Part shown: piece after piece, positions 1-6,885 of the stretch
How the letters are laid out: the number at the start of each line of letters is the position of its first letter
Numbering within the stretch: the first letter of the stretch is position 1
Assembly (NCBI GenBank): GCA_035556075.1
Contig: DATMFQ010000053.1
Location: 1 to 25,854, forward strand
Source of the DNA: 73-13 sp035556075
GTDB lineage: Bacteria > Actinomycetota > Actinomycetes > Actinomycetales > Microbacteriaceae
Reading direction: 5' to 3'
Length of the DNA stretch: 25,854 bases
Made by a program: the position numbers and the translations under genes
Notes under the pieces: generated by a model
Database searches by the model: none
Told to the model about the DNA's origin: nothing
The model's input: only the letters and a program-made list of their open reading frames with translations

Positions 1-3
1 TAG

Positions 4-79
4 TGGTGGCTCCGACGGGCGTCGATCCCGTGACCTCACGATTTTCAGTCGTGCGCTCTACCAACTGAGCTACAGAGCC
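4..79 (-). tRNA. tRNA-Phe (anticodon GAA)
   Basis: On the minus strand the sequence folds as a complete cloverleaf: acceptor GGCTCTG pairs with CGGAGCC (one G-T pair), the D-arm begins GTAGCTCAGTTGG, the anticodon loop is CTGAAAA with anticodon GAA, and the T-arm has a standard TCGA-type loop. Discriminator A is followed by an encoded CCA (positions 6-4), so the mature 3' end needs no CCA addition. The Asp and Glu genes beside it lack an encoded CCA. It lies last in a same-strand group of three tRNA genes but is separated from tRNA-Asp by 278 nt, so it may have its own promoter. Confidence 0.97.
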
Positions 80-357
80 GTGTGCCCCAAAAGGCGACCG
101 GATCAGTGTAGCGGGTCGGCGGGGTCGCTCGGGGCAGGGGCGGGGCGGCCGCGCCGACTGCTGCGGGGCCTCGGCCGTCACCCGGGCTCTGGGCGGAGGC
201 TCGGGAGGCGATGGCCGCCTTGGGAGGATGAATGCGGGGGCTGCGCCCTCCGGAACGGGGCAGGCCCTCCCGAGCCAGGGGAGCCTCGCGGCAGGCGAGC
301 CGGGGCGCGGGGGACTGCCGCATTCCTGCCGGAACAGCAGGGGAGAGCAACTGTGAG
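80..357. other. Spacer between tRNA-Phe and tRNA-Asp, no gene supported
   Basis: This 278-nt GC-rich stretch has open frames on both strands, but none has a credible start signal or recognisable product and all look like GC-driven chance frames. It holds one GAATGCG (230-236), one CGCATTC (319-325) and a small inverted repeat (CTCCC/GGGAG, near 268-284). The last may be a weak terminator of the upstream tRNA unit. Confidence 0.6.
105..110 (-). promoter_or_regulatory. Putative -10 of tRNA-Phe
   Basis: The minus strand reads TACACT here, a TANNNT -10 hexamer 25 nt before the mature 5' end of tRNA-Phe, which would leave a short 5' leader for RNase P. I see no good -35 hexamer 17-18 nt further upstream, so this is a tentative call. 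Confidence 0.4.
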
Positions 358-431
358 CGACCCTGACGGGACTTGAACCCGCGACCTCCGCCGTGACAGG
401 GCGGCACGCTAACCAACTGCGCTACAGGGCC
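358..431 (-). tRNA. tRNA-Asp (anticodon GTC)
   Basis: The minus strand gives a full cloverleaf of 74 nt: acceptor GGCCCTG pairs with CAGGGTC (one G-T pair), the anticodon loop is CTGTCAC with anticodon GTC, and the T-loop is TTCAAGT. The discriminator base is G, as aspartyl-tRNA synthetase normally requires. CCA is not encoded (the next bases are CTC). It sits 30 nt downstream of tRNA-Glu across an AT-rich spacer, so Glu and Asp are probably cut from one precursor. Confidence 0.97.
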
Positions 432-461
432 TTGCGTATTGAATTATCTAGTGTAGTTCAG

Positions 462-534
462 TGACCCCAGCGGGATTCGAACCCGCGCTACCGCCGTGAA
501 AGGGCGGCGTCCTAGGCCACTAAACGATGGGGCC
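462..534 (-). tRNA. tRNA-Glu (anticodon TTC)
   Basis: The minus strand gives a 73-nt cloverleaf: acceptor GGCCCCA pairs with TGGGGTC (one G-T pair), the anticodon loop is CTTTCAC with anticodon TTC, and the T-loop is TTCGAAT. The discriminator is A, as in other actinobacterial tRNA-Glu genes. CCA is not encoded. It is the first gene of the minus-strand tRNA group, with a promoter-like element just upstream. Confidence 0.97.
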
Positions 535-566
535 TGGTCCCGAACTAGTCCGGATCCCGGCGGTCA

Positions 567-596
567 AGCATAGACGAGGGTCCTGGACTTCGCCAA
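567..596 (-). promoter_or_regulatory. Putative promoter of the tRNA-Glu/Asp unit
   Basis: Read on the minus strand, TTGGCG (596-591) is followed after 18 nt by TATGCT (572-567). The spacing is right for a housekeeping sigma factor and the -10 fits TANNNT. Transcription would begin near 560, about 26 nt before the mature tRNA-Glu 5' end. Confidence 0.5.
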
Positions 597-677
597 ACCA
601 CGCTCGGAACCGCGCTGAGCGCCGCGCCCAATCCCCACCACGCCCCCGCGCGCTACCTTCAAGTCAGGATCGAGGGT

Positions 678-683
678 TAGAGT
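678..683 (+). promoter_or_regulatory. -10 element, leaderless start of the M23 gene
   Basis: TAGAGT lies exactly 6 nt before the ATG at 690 and no Shine-Dalgarno sequence fits between them. The expected transcription start therefore coincides with the start codon. Confidence 0.55.
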
Positions 684-689
684 ACGCCA

Positions 690-1880
690 ATGCGGATCTG
701 GGGCAGGCTCACGCTGGCAGTGGCGGTCGTGGCGACGACCGCATTCATCGTCCCGGTCGCAGCACCGGCTCCGGCGTACGCCGACGACTACCCGAGCTGG
801 TCGGACGTCGAGGCCGCCCGCAATGACGAGGCCGCCGCGGCGAACGCCGTGGCCTGGGTCCGCGAGTCGATCACGCAGCTCGCCGCCGAGGTGGAGCGCA
901 CCCGCGTCGACCTCGAGGCGAAGTCCCAGAAGTGGATGGAGCTCGACGCTAGGTACCGGGCGAAGCAGTCAGAGACCGCGACGCTCGCCGCGCAGGCCGA
1001 GGAGGCCGGTGCCCGGGCGAGCGAGGCGGAGCTGCGGGCGGGCCAGTGGGCTGCGCAGGTCGTCAAGACGACGGGCTCCGACCCGACCCTCCAGCTCTTC
1101 GTCGAGGCGGACGACGCGAGCCGCATCCTCAGCGCGATCGGCGTGTCCTCGCGCGTCTCACAGCACGCGAACGGCCTCTACGAGTCGGCTGAGCAGGAGC
1201 GCAACACCGCCCAGTCGCTCACCCGCCAGTCGGAGACCGCGCAGGCGGAGCTGCAGCAGCTCGAAGCGGATGCCGCGGTCGCGATGGCCGAGGCGCAGGC
1301 CGCGTCGGAGGCGGCCGCGGCCGCGCTCGTCGCGCAGCAGGAGCGGCAGGCGCAGCTCGAGCAGATGCTCATCGTGCTCACGGAGCGTCGTGCCGTGACC
1401 GAGGCCGACTACCGGGTCGGCGAGCAGGTCCGCCTCCAGGAGAAGCTGAGCAATATCAACTGGGCGCAGGTGTCCGCCTCGGGCTGGGTCCGTCCTTCCG
1501 CCGGCTGGATCAGCTCCTACTATGGCAACCGCGCCGCCGGTGTCGGCAGCTCCGACCACCAGGGCGTCGACCTTGCAGGCGGCTGCTGGACCCCGGTCCT
1601 CGCGGCGGCGAGCGGCACGGTGACGAACGCGAGCTGGCACTGGAGCTACGGCTACAACATGACGGTCGACCACGGCGGCGGCCTGCGCACCTTCTACGCG
1701 CACATGCCCTCCGGTGGCTTCACCGCGAGCGTCGGGCAGTGGGTCGAGGTCGGCACGCAGATCGGCCACATCGGCACGACCGGCTCGTCGACCGGCTGCC
1801 ACCTGCACTTCGAGGTCCGCACCGGTGGCACGACGACGGACCCGATCCCGTTCCTCGCCGCGCAGGGCGTCTACCTCTGA
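690..1880 (+). CDS. Secreted M23 (LytM-type) peptidase with coiled-coil N-terminal region
   Basis: A probable cell-wall hydrolase or hydrolase activator acting outside the membrane, 396 aa. Residues 1-31 form a signal peptide (MRIWGR, hydrophobic stretch, AYA before DD). Residues about 40-250 are rich in Ala, Glu and Gln with heptad-like spacing, the EnvC/NlpD-like coiled coil common in division-associated M23 proteins. The C-terminal peptidase domain starts near residue 270. It carries H290 and D294 in the HxxxD motif and H371/H373 in the HLH motif, so the zinc ligands look intact. The ATG at 690 is chosen because a signal peptide follows at once and a -10 hexamer sits 6 nt before it. It is monocistronic and faces ppa. 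Activator versus enzyme cannot be told from sequence; intact zinc ligands favour an active peptidase. Confidence 0.9.
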   Translation: MRIWGRLTLAVAVVATTAFIVPVAAPAPAYADDYPSWSDVEAARNDEAAAANAVAWVRESITQLAAEVERTRVDLEAKSQKWMELDARYRAKQSETATLAAQAEEAGARASEAELRAGQWAAQVVKTTGSDPTLQLFVEADDASRILSAIGVSSRVSQHANGLYESAEQERNTAQSLTRQSETAQAELQQLEADAAVAMAEAQAASEAAAAALVAQQERQAQLEQMLIVLTERRAVTEADYRVGEQVRLQEKLSNINWAQVSASGWVRPSAGWISSYYGNRAAGVGSSDHQGVDLAGGCWTPVLAAASGTVTNASWHWSYGYNMTVDHGGGLRTFYAHMPSGGFTASVGQWVEVGTQIGHIGTTGSSTGCHLHFEVRTGGTTTDPIPFLAAQGVYL

Positions 1881-1927
1881 CGCCCTCCCGTCACCGGACG
1901 GGACGAATGCGCCACGCGCGCCGGGAT

Positions 1928-1960
1928 GCACCGCACCCCGATGCGTCGCGCGTGCGGTGC
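1928..1960. terminator. Inverted repeat between two convergent genes
   Basis: GCACCGCAC (1928-1936) and GTGCGGTGC (1952-1960) form a perfect 9-bp stem with a 15-nt loop, in the 87-nt gap between the M23 gene and ppa. There is no T-tract on either side. The position between stop codons suggests a bidirectional terminator of the GC-rich, U-poor sort. Confidence 0.5.
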
Positions 1961-1967
1961 GGTGCGC

Positions 1968-2459
1968 TCAGTGCGCGCTGGCCTTGAACCGCTCGAAGCC
2001 GTCCAGGACGACCTGCTCGGCGGCGGCGGCATCGCCCCACGCCCCGATCTTGACCCACTTGCCGGGCTCGAGGTCCTTGTAGTGCTCGAAGAAGTGCTGG
2101 ATCTCCTGGCGCTTGAGCTCCGGGATGTCGCTGACGTCCTGGATGTGGTCCCAGCGCGGGTCCTTGGCGGGCACGGCGATGACTTTCGTGTCGATGCCGC
2201 CGTCGTCCTCCATGTCGAGGTAACCGACGGGTCGCACCTTGACGCCGATGCCGGGGTAGACCGGCTCAGCCAGGAGCACGAGCACGTCGACGGGGTCGCC
2301 GTCGAGGCCGAGCGTGTCCTCGAAGTAGCCGTAGTCGGTCGGGTACACGAACGGCGTGAAGAGGTACCGGTCGAGGAAGACGCGACCGGTCTCGTGGTCG
2401 ATCTCGTACTTGTTGCGGCTGCCGGCGGGGATCTCGATGACGGCGTCGTATGCGCCCAT
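1968..2459 (-). CDS. ppa: Inorganic pyrophosphatase, soluble family I
   Basis: Hydrolyses pyrophosphate to phosphate in the cytoplasm and so pulls biosynthetic reactions forward. The protein has 163 aa, the usual size of bacterial family I enzymes. It opens MGAYDAVIEIPAG with the conserved EIPxGSRNKYE stretch. The metal-binding signature DGDPVDV lies near residue 65-71, with the second acidic cluster (DMEDDGG, near residue 95-101) and KDPRWD also present. A Shine-Dalgarno-like CAGGAG lies about 9 nt before the ATG, so unlike many neighbours this gene has a leader. It is divergent from tilS with 74 nt between starts. In many actinobacteria ppa sits beside a dacB-type peptidase and tilS; here no dacB gene lies between ppa and tilS. 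Confidence 0.96.
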   Translation of the reverse strand: MGAYDAVIEIPAGSRNKYEIDHETGRVFLDRYLFTPFVYPTDYGYFEDTLGLDGDPVDVLVLLAEPVYPGIGVKVRPVGYLDMEDDGGIDTKVIAVPAKDPRWDHIQDVSDIPELKRQEIQHFFEHYKDLEPGKWVKIGAWGDAAAAEQVVLDGFERFKASAH

Positions 2460-2521
2460 GCGCGGTGCTCCTGTCGAGGTGGGTCGTGGGCCCGCGCGGG
2501 CGCACGGGTCGAGTCACGCAC

Positions 2522-2527
2522 TACCGT
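2522..2527 (+). promoter_or_regulatory. -10 element, leaderless start of tilS
   Basis: TACCGT ends 6 nt before the ATG at 2534. No ribosome-binding site is visible. Together with the fit of TilS homologues this supports the ATG at 2534 over the upstream in-frame ATG at 2450, which would run back into the ppa start. Confidence 0.5.
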
Positions 2528-2533
2528 AATCGA

Positions 2534-3595
2534 ATGCGCCGACCCCGTCTGACGCCCGCTGTCGCCGACACCCGGCGCGCGGTCCGCGACTCGCTCGCCG
2601 GACTCCCCGAGGGCGCACTCGTCCTCGTGGCGCTGAGCGGCGGTCCCGACTCGCTCGCGCTCGCCGCCGCGCTCGCGTTCGAGGGGCCTCGGGCAGGAAT
2701 GCGCTCGGGCGCGATCATCGTCGATCACGGTTTGCAGGAGGGCTCGGCCGTCGTCGCCGAGCGGGCAGCGGACGCCGCCCGCGGGCTCGGCCTCGACCCG
2801 GTCGAGGTGCGGCGTGTCGAGGTCGTCGACACCGGGGAGGGGGCGGAGGCGGCGGCACGGTCCGCGCGGTACACGGCGCTTGACGCGGCGCTCTTGGCGC
2901 ACGACGCGGCCGCCGTGCTGCTCGGCCACACGCTCGACGACCAGGCGGAGACGGTGCTGCTCGGCCTCGCCCGGGGGGCCGGCGCGGCGAGCCTGCGGGC
3001 AATGGCGAGCGTCGCGGGGGACCGGCGTCGCCCATTCCTCGAGCTGCGGCGCGCGACGACGGTCGCGGCGTGCACGGATCAGGGACTCGAGCCTTGGGCG
3101 GACCCGCACAATGCGGACCCCGCATTCCTCCGGGTGCGGGTGCGCCAGTCGGTGCTCCCGGTACTCGAGGCGGAGCTTGGGCCGGGCATCGCGGAGGCGC
3201 TCGCACGGACGGCGGCGCAGCTGCGGGAGGACGCGGAGGCACTCGACGCGATGGCGGCGGAGGTCGCCGAGGACCTCGTCATGGTCGGGGCCGATCCGGT
3301 CACCGAGGAGCCGTACCCGGGCGGGGGCATCTCGCTGCCCGTTGCGGCGCTCGCCGCCAACCCGGCTGCCCTGCGCCACCGGCTCATCCGGCTCGTCGTC
3401 GCCGCGGAGTTCGGCAGGAGCCTGAGCCGTCGCCACACGCTCGAGGTCGCGCGCCTCGTGACCGACTGGCGTGGGCAGGGCCCGATCGACCTCCCCGGGG
3501 TCCAGGTGCGTCGGGTGGCTGGGCTCCTGGTGTTCACCGCGGACGACCCCGCGCCCGATGCCGCACCCGCCGCGCCGCCGAGTCGGGAACAATAG
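2534..3595 (+). CDS. tilS: tRNA(Ile)-lysidine synthase
   Basis: Attaches lysine to C34 of the CAU-anticodon tRNA-Ile using ATP, which lets that tRNA read AUA instead of AUG. The protein is 353 aa from this start. The ATP-pyrophosphatase PP-loop SGGPDS is at residues 35-40, followed by IIVDHGLQ, the HTLDDQAET motif of the N-type ATPase core and the DPHNADPAF..RVR segment typical of TilS. The C-terminal region is shorter than in E. coli TilS, as is usual in actinobacteria. An in-frame ATG 84 nt upstream is rejected because those 28 residues are unlike any TilS N-terminus and overlap ppa. The hpt ATG lies 4 nt after its stop, so tilS and hpt are probably co-transcribed. Confidence 0.95.
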   Translation: MRRPRLTPAVADTRRAVRDSLAGLPEGALVLVALSGGPDSLALAAALAFEGPRAGMRSGAIIVDHGLQEGSAVVAERAADAARGLGLDPVEVRRVEVVDTGEGAEAAARSARYTALDAALLAHDAAAVLLGHTLDDQAETVLLGLARGAGAASLRAMASVAGDRRRPFLELRRATTVAACTDQGLEPWADPHNADPAFLRVRVRQSVLPVLEAELGPGIAEALARTAAQLREDAEALDAMAAEVAEDLVMVGADPVTEEPYPGGGISLPVAALAANPAALRHRLIRLVVAAEFGRSLSRRHTLEVARLVTDWRGQGPIDLPGVQVRRVAGLLVFTADDPAPDAAPAAPPSREQ

Positions 3596-3599
3596 GCGC

Positions 3600-4151
3600 A
3601 TGGAGTTCGACGACATCGCGACCGACCTCGAGGACCGCCTCTTCACCGCCGAGCAGATCCGCGGCCGGGTCGCGGAGCTGGCCGCCGCCCTCGAGGCGGA
3701 CTATGTCGACCGGGACCTCCTGCTCGTCGGCGTGCTCAAAGGGGCCGCACCGTTCCTCAGCGATCTCGCCTTCGCGCTCGGCCGCCACGTCGAGGTCGAC
3801 TGGATGGCGGTGTCCTCGTACGGTCGGGGCACGCAGTCCTCGGGCGTCGTCCGGATCCTCAAGGACCTCGACGCCGACATCACCGGCCGTCACGTCGTCA
3901 TCGCCGAGGACATCATCGACTCGGGCCTCACGCTGAGCTGGCTCCGGGACAATCTGGAGTCCCGCGGCGCGGCGAGCGTCGAGATCTGTGCGCTGCTGCG
4001 CAAGCCCGACGCACTCAAGATCGCCGTCGACGCGCGCTACGTCGGCTGGGATATCCCGAATCGTTTCGTCGTCGGCTACGGGCTCGACTACGCGGAGCGC
4101 TACCGCAACCTCACGGGGATCGCGGTCCTCGCGCCGCACGTCTACAGCTGA
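3600..4151 (+). CDS. hpt: Hypoxanthine phosphoribosyltransferase
   Basis: Purine salvage enzyme that makes IMP or GMP from hypoxanthine or guanine plus PRPP. The product is 183 aa, the normal size. The PRPP-binding signature VVIAEDIIDSGLTL lies in the middle, preceded by the LLVGVLKGAAPFL loop-I segment. The C-terminal VGYGLDYAERYRN motif of the hexameric bacterial HPRTs is present. ATG at 3600 is preferred because the frame upstream lies inside tilS and the family starts near here. It follows tilS by 4 nt and precedes ftsH by 71 nt, an order conserved across actinobacteria. Confidence 0.96.
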   Translation: MEFDDIATDLEDRLFTAEQIRGRVAELAAALEADYVDRDLLLVGVLKGAAPFLSDLAFALGRHVEVDWMAVSSYGRGTQSSGVVRILKDLDADITGRHVVIAEDIIDSGLTLSWLRDNLESRGAASVEICALLRKPDALKIAVDARYVGWDIPNRFVVGYGLDYAERYRNLTGIAVLAPHVYS

Positions 4152-4166
4152 CGCCCCGCGTCGTGC

Positions 4167-4182
4167 GCTGTCAGCGGACAGC
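4167..4182. terminator. Small hairpin between hpt and ftsH
   Basis: GCTGTC (4167-4172) and GACAGC (4177-4182) form a perfect 6-bp stem with a 4-nt loop in the hpt-ftsH gap. No T-tract follows. It may attenuate read-through from tilS-hpt before the ftsH promoter; this is weak evidence on its own. Confidence 0.3.
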
Positions 4183-4207
4183 CAGCCCATCTCCAGGGCT
4201 GCGCCGG

Positions 4208-4213
4208 TAGCCT
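4208..4213 (+). promoter_or_regulatory. -10 element in front of ftsH
   Basis: TAGCCT ends 9 nt before the ftsH ATG, with no Shine-Dalgarno sequence between. This is at the long end of leaderless spacing; a leader of one to three bases is also possible. Confidence 0.5.
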
Positions 4214-4222
4214 GAGACGACC

Positions 4223-6235
4223 ATGGACCTCAAGCGATTCTTCCGCGGGCCGATCGTCTACATCCTGCTCGCAATCGTGGCCGTCTGGGTCGCCGCCAGC
4301 CTCCTCGTCCAGCCGAGCGTGCGGCCGGTCACGACGCAGCAGGGGCTCGAGTTCATCACCGCGGGCCAGGTCGAGTCCGCCAAGGTCATCGACGGCGAGC
4401 AGCGCGTCGACCTCGTGCTGAAGAATGCGGATGCCGAGTACGGCAAGAACGTCCAGTTCTATTACGTCGCCCCGCGCGGTCCCGAGGTCATTTCCGCGCT
4501 CAACGCGGCGACGCTCGACTCCTTCGACGACGAAGTCCCGCAGCAGTCCATCTGGACCTCACTGCTGTTCACCGTCGTCCCATTCATCATCCTCATCCTG
4601 CTGTTCTGGTTCCTCATGAGCCGGATGCAGGGTGGCGGCGGCAAGGTCATGCAGTTCGGCAAGTCACGGGCGAAGCTCGTCGGCAAGGAGGCCCCGAAGG
4701 TCACCTTCCATGATGTCGCCGGCGCGGACGAGGCGGTCGAGGAGCTCCAGGAGATCAAGGACTTCCTCAAGGACCCGCAGCGCTTCCTCGCGGTCGGCGC
4801 CCGCATCCCGAAGGGCGTGCTGCTGTATGGCCCGCCCGGCACCGGGAAGACGCTGCTCGCGCGCGCGACCGCTGGTGAGGCGGGCGTGCCGTTCTACACG
4901 ATCTCGGGCTCCGACTTCGTTGAGATGTTCGTCGGTGTCGGCGCGAGCCGCGTCCGCGACCTCTTCGAGCAGGCGAAGCAGAACTCGCCGGCCATCGTCT
5001 TCATCGACGAGATCGACGCGGTCGGCCGCCACCGCGGCGCGGGCATCGGCGGCGGTAACGACGAGCGCGAGCAGACCCTCAACCAGCTGCTCGTGGAGAT
5101 GGACGGCTTCGACCCGAAGACGAACGTCATCATCATGGCGGCGACGAACCGTCCCGACGTGCTCGACCCCGCGCTGCTGCGCCCGGGCCGCTTCGACCGG
5201 CAGATCGGCGTCGACGCGCCCGACCTCAAGGGCCGCCAGCGGATCCTCGAGGTGCATGCGAAGGACAAGCCGATGGCCGAGAGCGTCGACCTCGAGGTGC
5301 TCGCACGGAAGACCCCCGGCTTCACCGGCGCCGACCTGGCGAACGTCCTCAACGAGGCCGCCCTGCTCACCGCGCGGTCCAACGCGCAGCTCATTGACAA
5401 CCGCGCGCTCGACGAGGCGGTCGACCGCGTCATGGCGGGCCCGCAGCGGCGGACCCGGCTCATGAGCGACAAGGAGCGGCTCATCACCGCGTACCACGAG
5501 GGCGGGCACGCGGTCGCCGCAGCGGCCATGAACCACAGCGCCCCCGTCACGAAGATCACGATCCTGCCGCGCGGCCGGGCCCTCGGCTACACGATGGTCA
5601 TGCCGCTCGAGGACAAGTACTCCGTGACCCGGAACGAGCTGCTCGACCAGCTCACCTACGCGATGGGTGGTCGCGTCGCCGAGGAGCTCATCTTCCACGA
5701 CCCGACGACCGGTGCCGGCAATGACATCGACAAGGCCACCCGGATCGCCCGGCAGATGGTCACCGAGTACGGCATGTCGGCGAAGGTCGGCGCGGTGAAG
5801 CTCGGCAACAAGTCGACCGAGCCGTTCCTCGGCCGGGACATCAGCTCGCAGCCGGACTACTCCGACGAGGTCGCCGCGACGATCGACGAGGAGGTGCGCG
5901 CGCTCATCGAGCAGGCGCATGACGAGGCGTGGCAGGTGCTCAGCGCCAACCGCGCGATCCTCGACCGCCTCGCGCACGACCTGCTCGAGCAGGAGACCCT
6001 CGACCACAAGCAGCTCGAGGCGCTCTTCACCGACATCACGCGCCTCCCACCGCGGCCGCAGTGGCTGTCGAGCCCGAATCGGCCGATCTCCGACCTGCCT
6101 CCGATCGAGGTGCCCCGGAAAGCGGACGTCGACGTCGCGGCGAGCGTGACGGCCGAGGAGGAATCCGTGCAGACGAAGGCGAAGCAGCAGAAGCCCGCCA
6201 AGGGACAGACTCGACCCAAACCGGCGACCGCCTGA
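4223..6235 (+). CDS. ftsH: ATP-dependent zinc metalloprotease FtsH
   Basis: Membrane-bound AAA+ protease that degrades misassembled membrane proteins and some regulators; 670 aa. A first membrane helix spans about residues 10-30, an extracytoplasmic segment about 31-110, and a second helix about 112-132. The AAA+ module has Walker A GPPGTGKT at 203-210 and Walker B IVFIDEID at 258-265, followed by the second region of homology (ATNRPDVLDPALLRPGRFDR). The zinc site is H425-E-G-G-H429, with D501 in GAGNDID as the probable third ligand. Most FtsH have HEAGH, but HEGGH keeps the HExxH ligands. The C-terminus is a low-complexity Lys/Gln/Pro-rich tail. It lies upstream of folE as in Mycobacterium. 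Confidence 0.97.
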   Translation: MDLKRFFRGPIVYILLAIVAVWVAASLLVQPSVRPVTTQQGLEFITAGQVESAKVIDGEQRVDLVLKNADAEYGKNVQFYYVAPRGPEVISALNAATLDSFDDEVPQQSIWTSLLFTVVPFIILILLFWFLMSRMQGGGGKVMQFGKSRAKLVGKEAPKVTFHDVAGADEAVEELQEIKDFLKDPQRFLAVGARIPKGVLLYGPPGTGKTLLARATAGEAGVPFYTISGSDFVEMFVGVGASRVRDLFEQAKQNSPAIVFIDEIDAVGRHRGAGIGGGNDEREQTLNQLLVEMDGFDPKTNVIIMAATNRPDVLDPALLRPGRFDRQIGVDAPDLKGRQRILEVHAKDKPMAESVDLEVLARKTPGFTGADLANVLNEAALLTARSNAQLIDNRALDEAVDRVMAGPQRRTRLMSDKERLITAYHEGGHAVAAAAMNHSAPVTKITILPRGRALGYTMVMPLEDKYSVTRNELLDQLTYAMGGRVAEELIFHDPTTGAGNDIDKATRIARQMVTEYGMSAKVGAVKLGNKSTEPFLGRDISSQPDYSDEVAATIDEEVRALIEQAHDEAWQVLSANRAILDRLAHDLLEQETLDHKQLEALFTDITRLPPRPQWLSSPNRPISDLPPIEVPRKADVDVAASVTAEEESVQTKAKQQKPAKGQTRPKPATA

Positions 6236-6291
6236 CGGGTACGGTTGATGCCTGACCGCGCCGCACCGGCCGGCCAGGGCACGCCGTGAAC

Positions 6292-6297
6292 GAAGGA
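6292..6297 (+). promoter_or_regulatory. Ribosome-binding site that decides the folE start
   Basis: GAAGGA ends 6 nt before the ATG at 6304. The alternative in-frame GTG at 6286 lies upstream of this site and has no such signal, so 6304 is the better start. A possible -10 (TACGGT, 6240-6245) just after the ftsH stop could give folE a leadered promoter of its own. Confidence 0.6.
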
Positions 6298-6303
6298 CCG
6301 ACC

Positions 6304-6885
6304 ATGCCGATCGACCGGGGCCGCATCGAGGCGGCCGTGTCCGAGTTGCTCGCCGCCATCGGGGAAGACCCCGCGCGCGGCGGGCTGCTGGAGACCCCGC
6401 GCCGCGTCGCCGACGCGTACACCGAACTCTTCGCGGGGGTCGGGCATGACCCCGCCGAGGCGCTCGCGAGCCGCAGCGACTTCCCCGACACCGCGGAGCG
6501 CGCGGGCGAGGTCGTCGTGCTGCGCGCGATCGAGTTCCGCTCGGTGTGCGAGCACCATCTGCTCCCCTTCTTCGGCCAGGCCCATGTCGCCTACCTCCCG
6601 GGGGCACGCTTCGCCGGGCTCGGTGCGCTCGCCCGCGCCGTCGAGGTCGCCGCGGCACGGCCGCAGCTCCAGGAGCGGCTCACGGAGGACATCGCGGATG
6701 CGCTCGAGCGTGGCCTCGCCGCGCGCGGCGCCCTCGTCGTCCTCGAGGCGGCGCACGGCTGCGTCTCCGCGCGTGGCCCCCGTCAGGGGTCGGCCCGGAC
6801 CGTCACGCTCGCGGCCCGCGGTGAGCTCGATGATCCGGTGCGCCGCGCCGAGGCCCTCGCCCTCATGCAGGTGCCCGCGTCATGA
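6304..6885 (+). CDS. folE: GTP cyclohydrolase I
   Basis: Converts GTP to 7,8-dihydroneopterin triphosphate, the first step of folate synthesis. The product is 193 aa from the ATG backed by a good ribosome-binding site. The zinc ligands are all present: C82 and H85 in CEHHLLPFFG and C153 in HGCVSARG. The QLQERLTEDIADAL segment of the family lies between them. Where many homologues have GLSK, this one reads GLGALAR. Its stop overlaps the folP start as ATGA, so the two are translationally coupled. It opens the run folE-folP-folBK-DUF3180-bPH2-bPH2-DUF2520. Confidence 0.95.
   Translation: MPIDRGRIEAAVSELLAAIGEDPARGGLLETPRRVADAYTELFAGVGHDPAEALASRSDFPDTAERAGEVVVLRAIEFRSVCEHHLLPFFGQAHVAYLPGARFAGLGALARAVEVAAARPQLQERLTEDIADALERGLAARGALVVLEAAHGCVSARGPRQGSARTVTLAARGELDDPVRRAEALALMQVPAS

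Noticed and set aside
80..376. Open frames in the tRNA spacer
   Set aside because: They run into tRNA genes and have no ribosome-binding site, no leaderless promoter signal and only Gly/Arg/Pro-rich translation.
4..534. tRNA genes as an integration site for a mobile element
   Set aside because: I see no integrase, no direct repeat of a tRNA 3' end and no change in base composition in the following genes.
2450..2533. A 28-residue N-terminal extension of TilS
   Set aside because: It overlaps the ppa start region on the other strand, does not resemble TilS N-termini, and a -10 element sits just before ATG 2534.
1871..3646. A 591-codon minus-strand frame across ppa and tilS
   Set aside because: It is antisense to tilS and out of frame with ppa; the translation is Arg/Pro-rich without any motif.
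5495..5509. HEGGH in FtsH as a broken protease site
   Set aside because: The zinc-binding HExxH pattern is kept; Ala to Gly at a non-ligand position is tolerated, so activity is expected.
4664..6658. A 664-codon minus-strand frame across ftsH and folE
   Set aside because: It lies wholly opposite two well-supported genes and has no start signal or domain.
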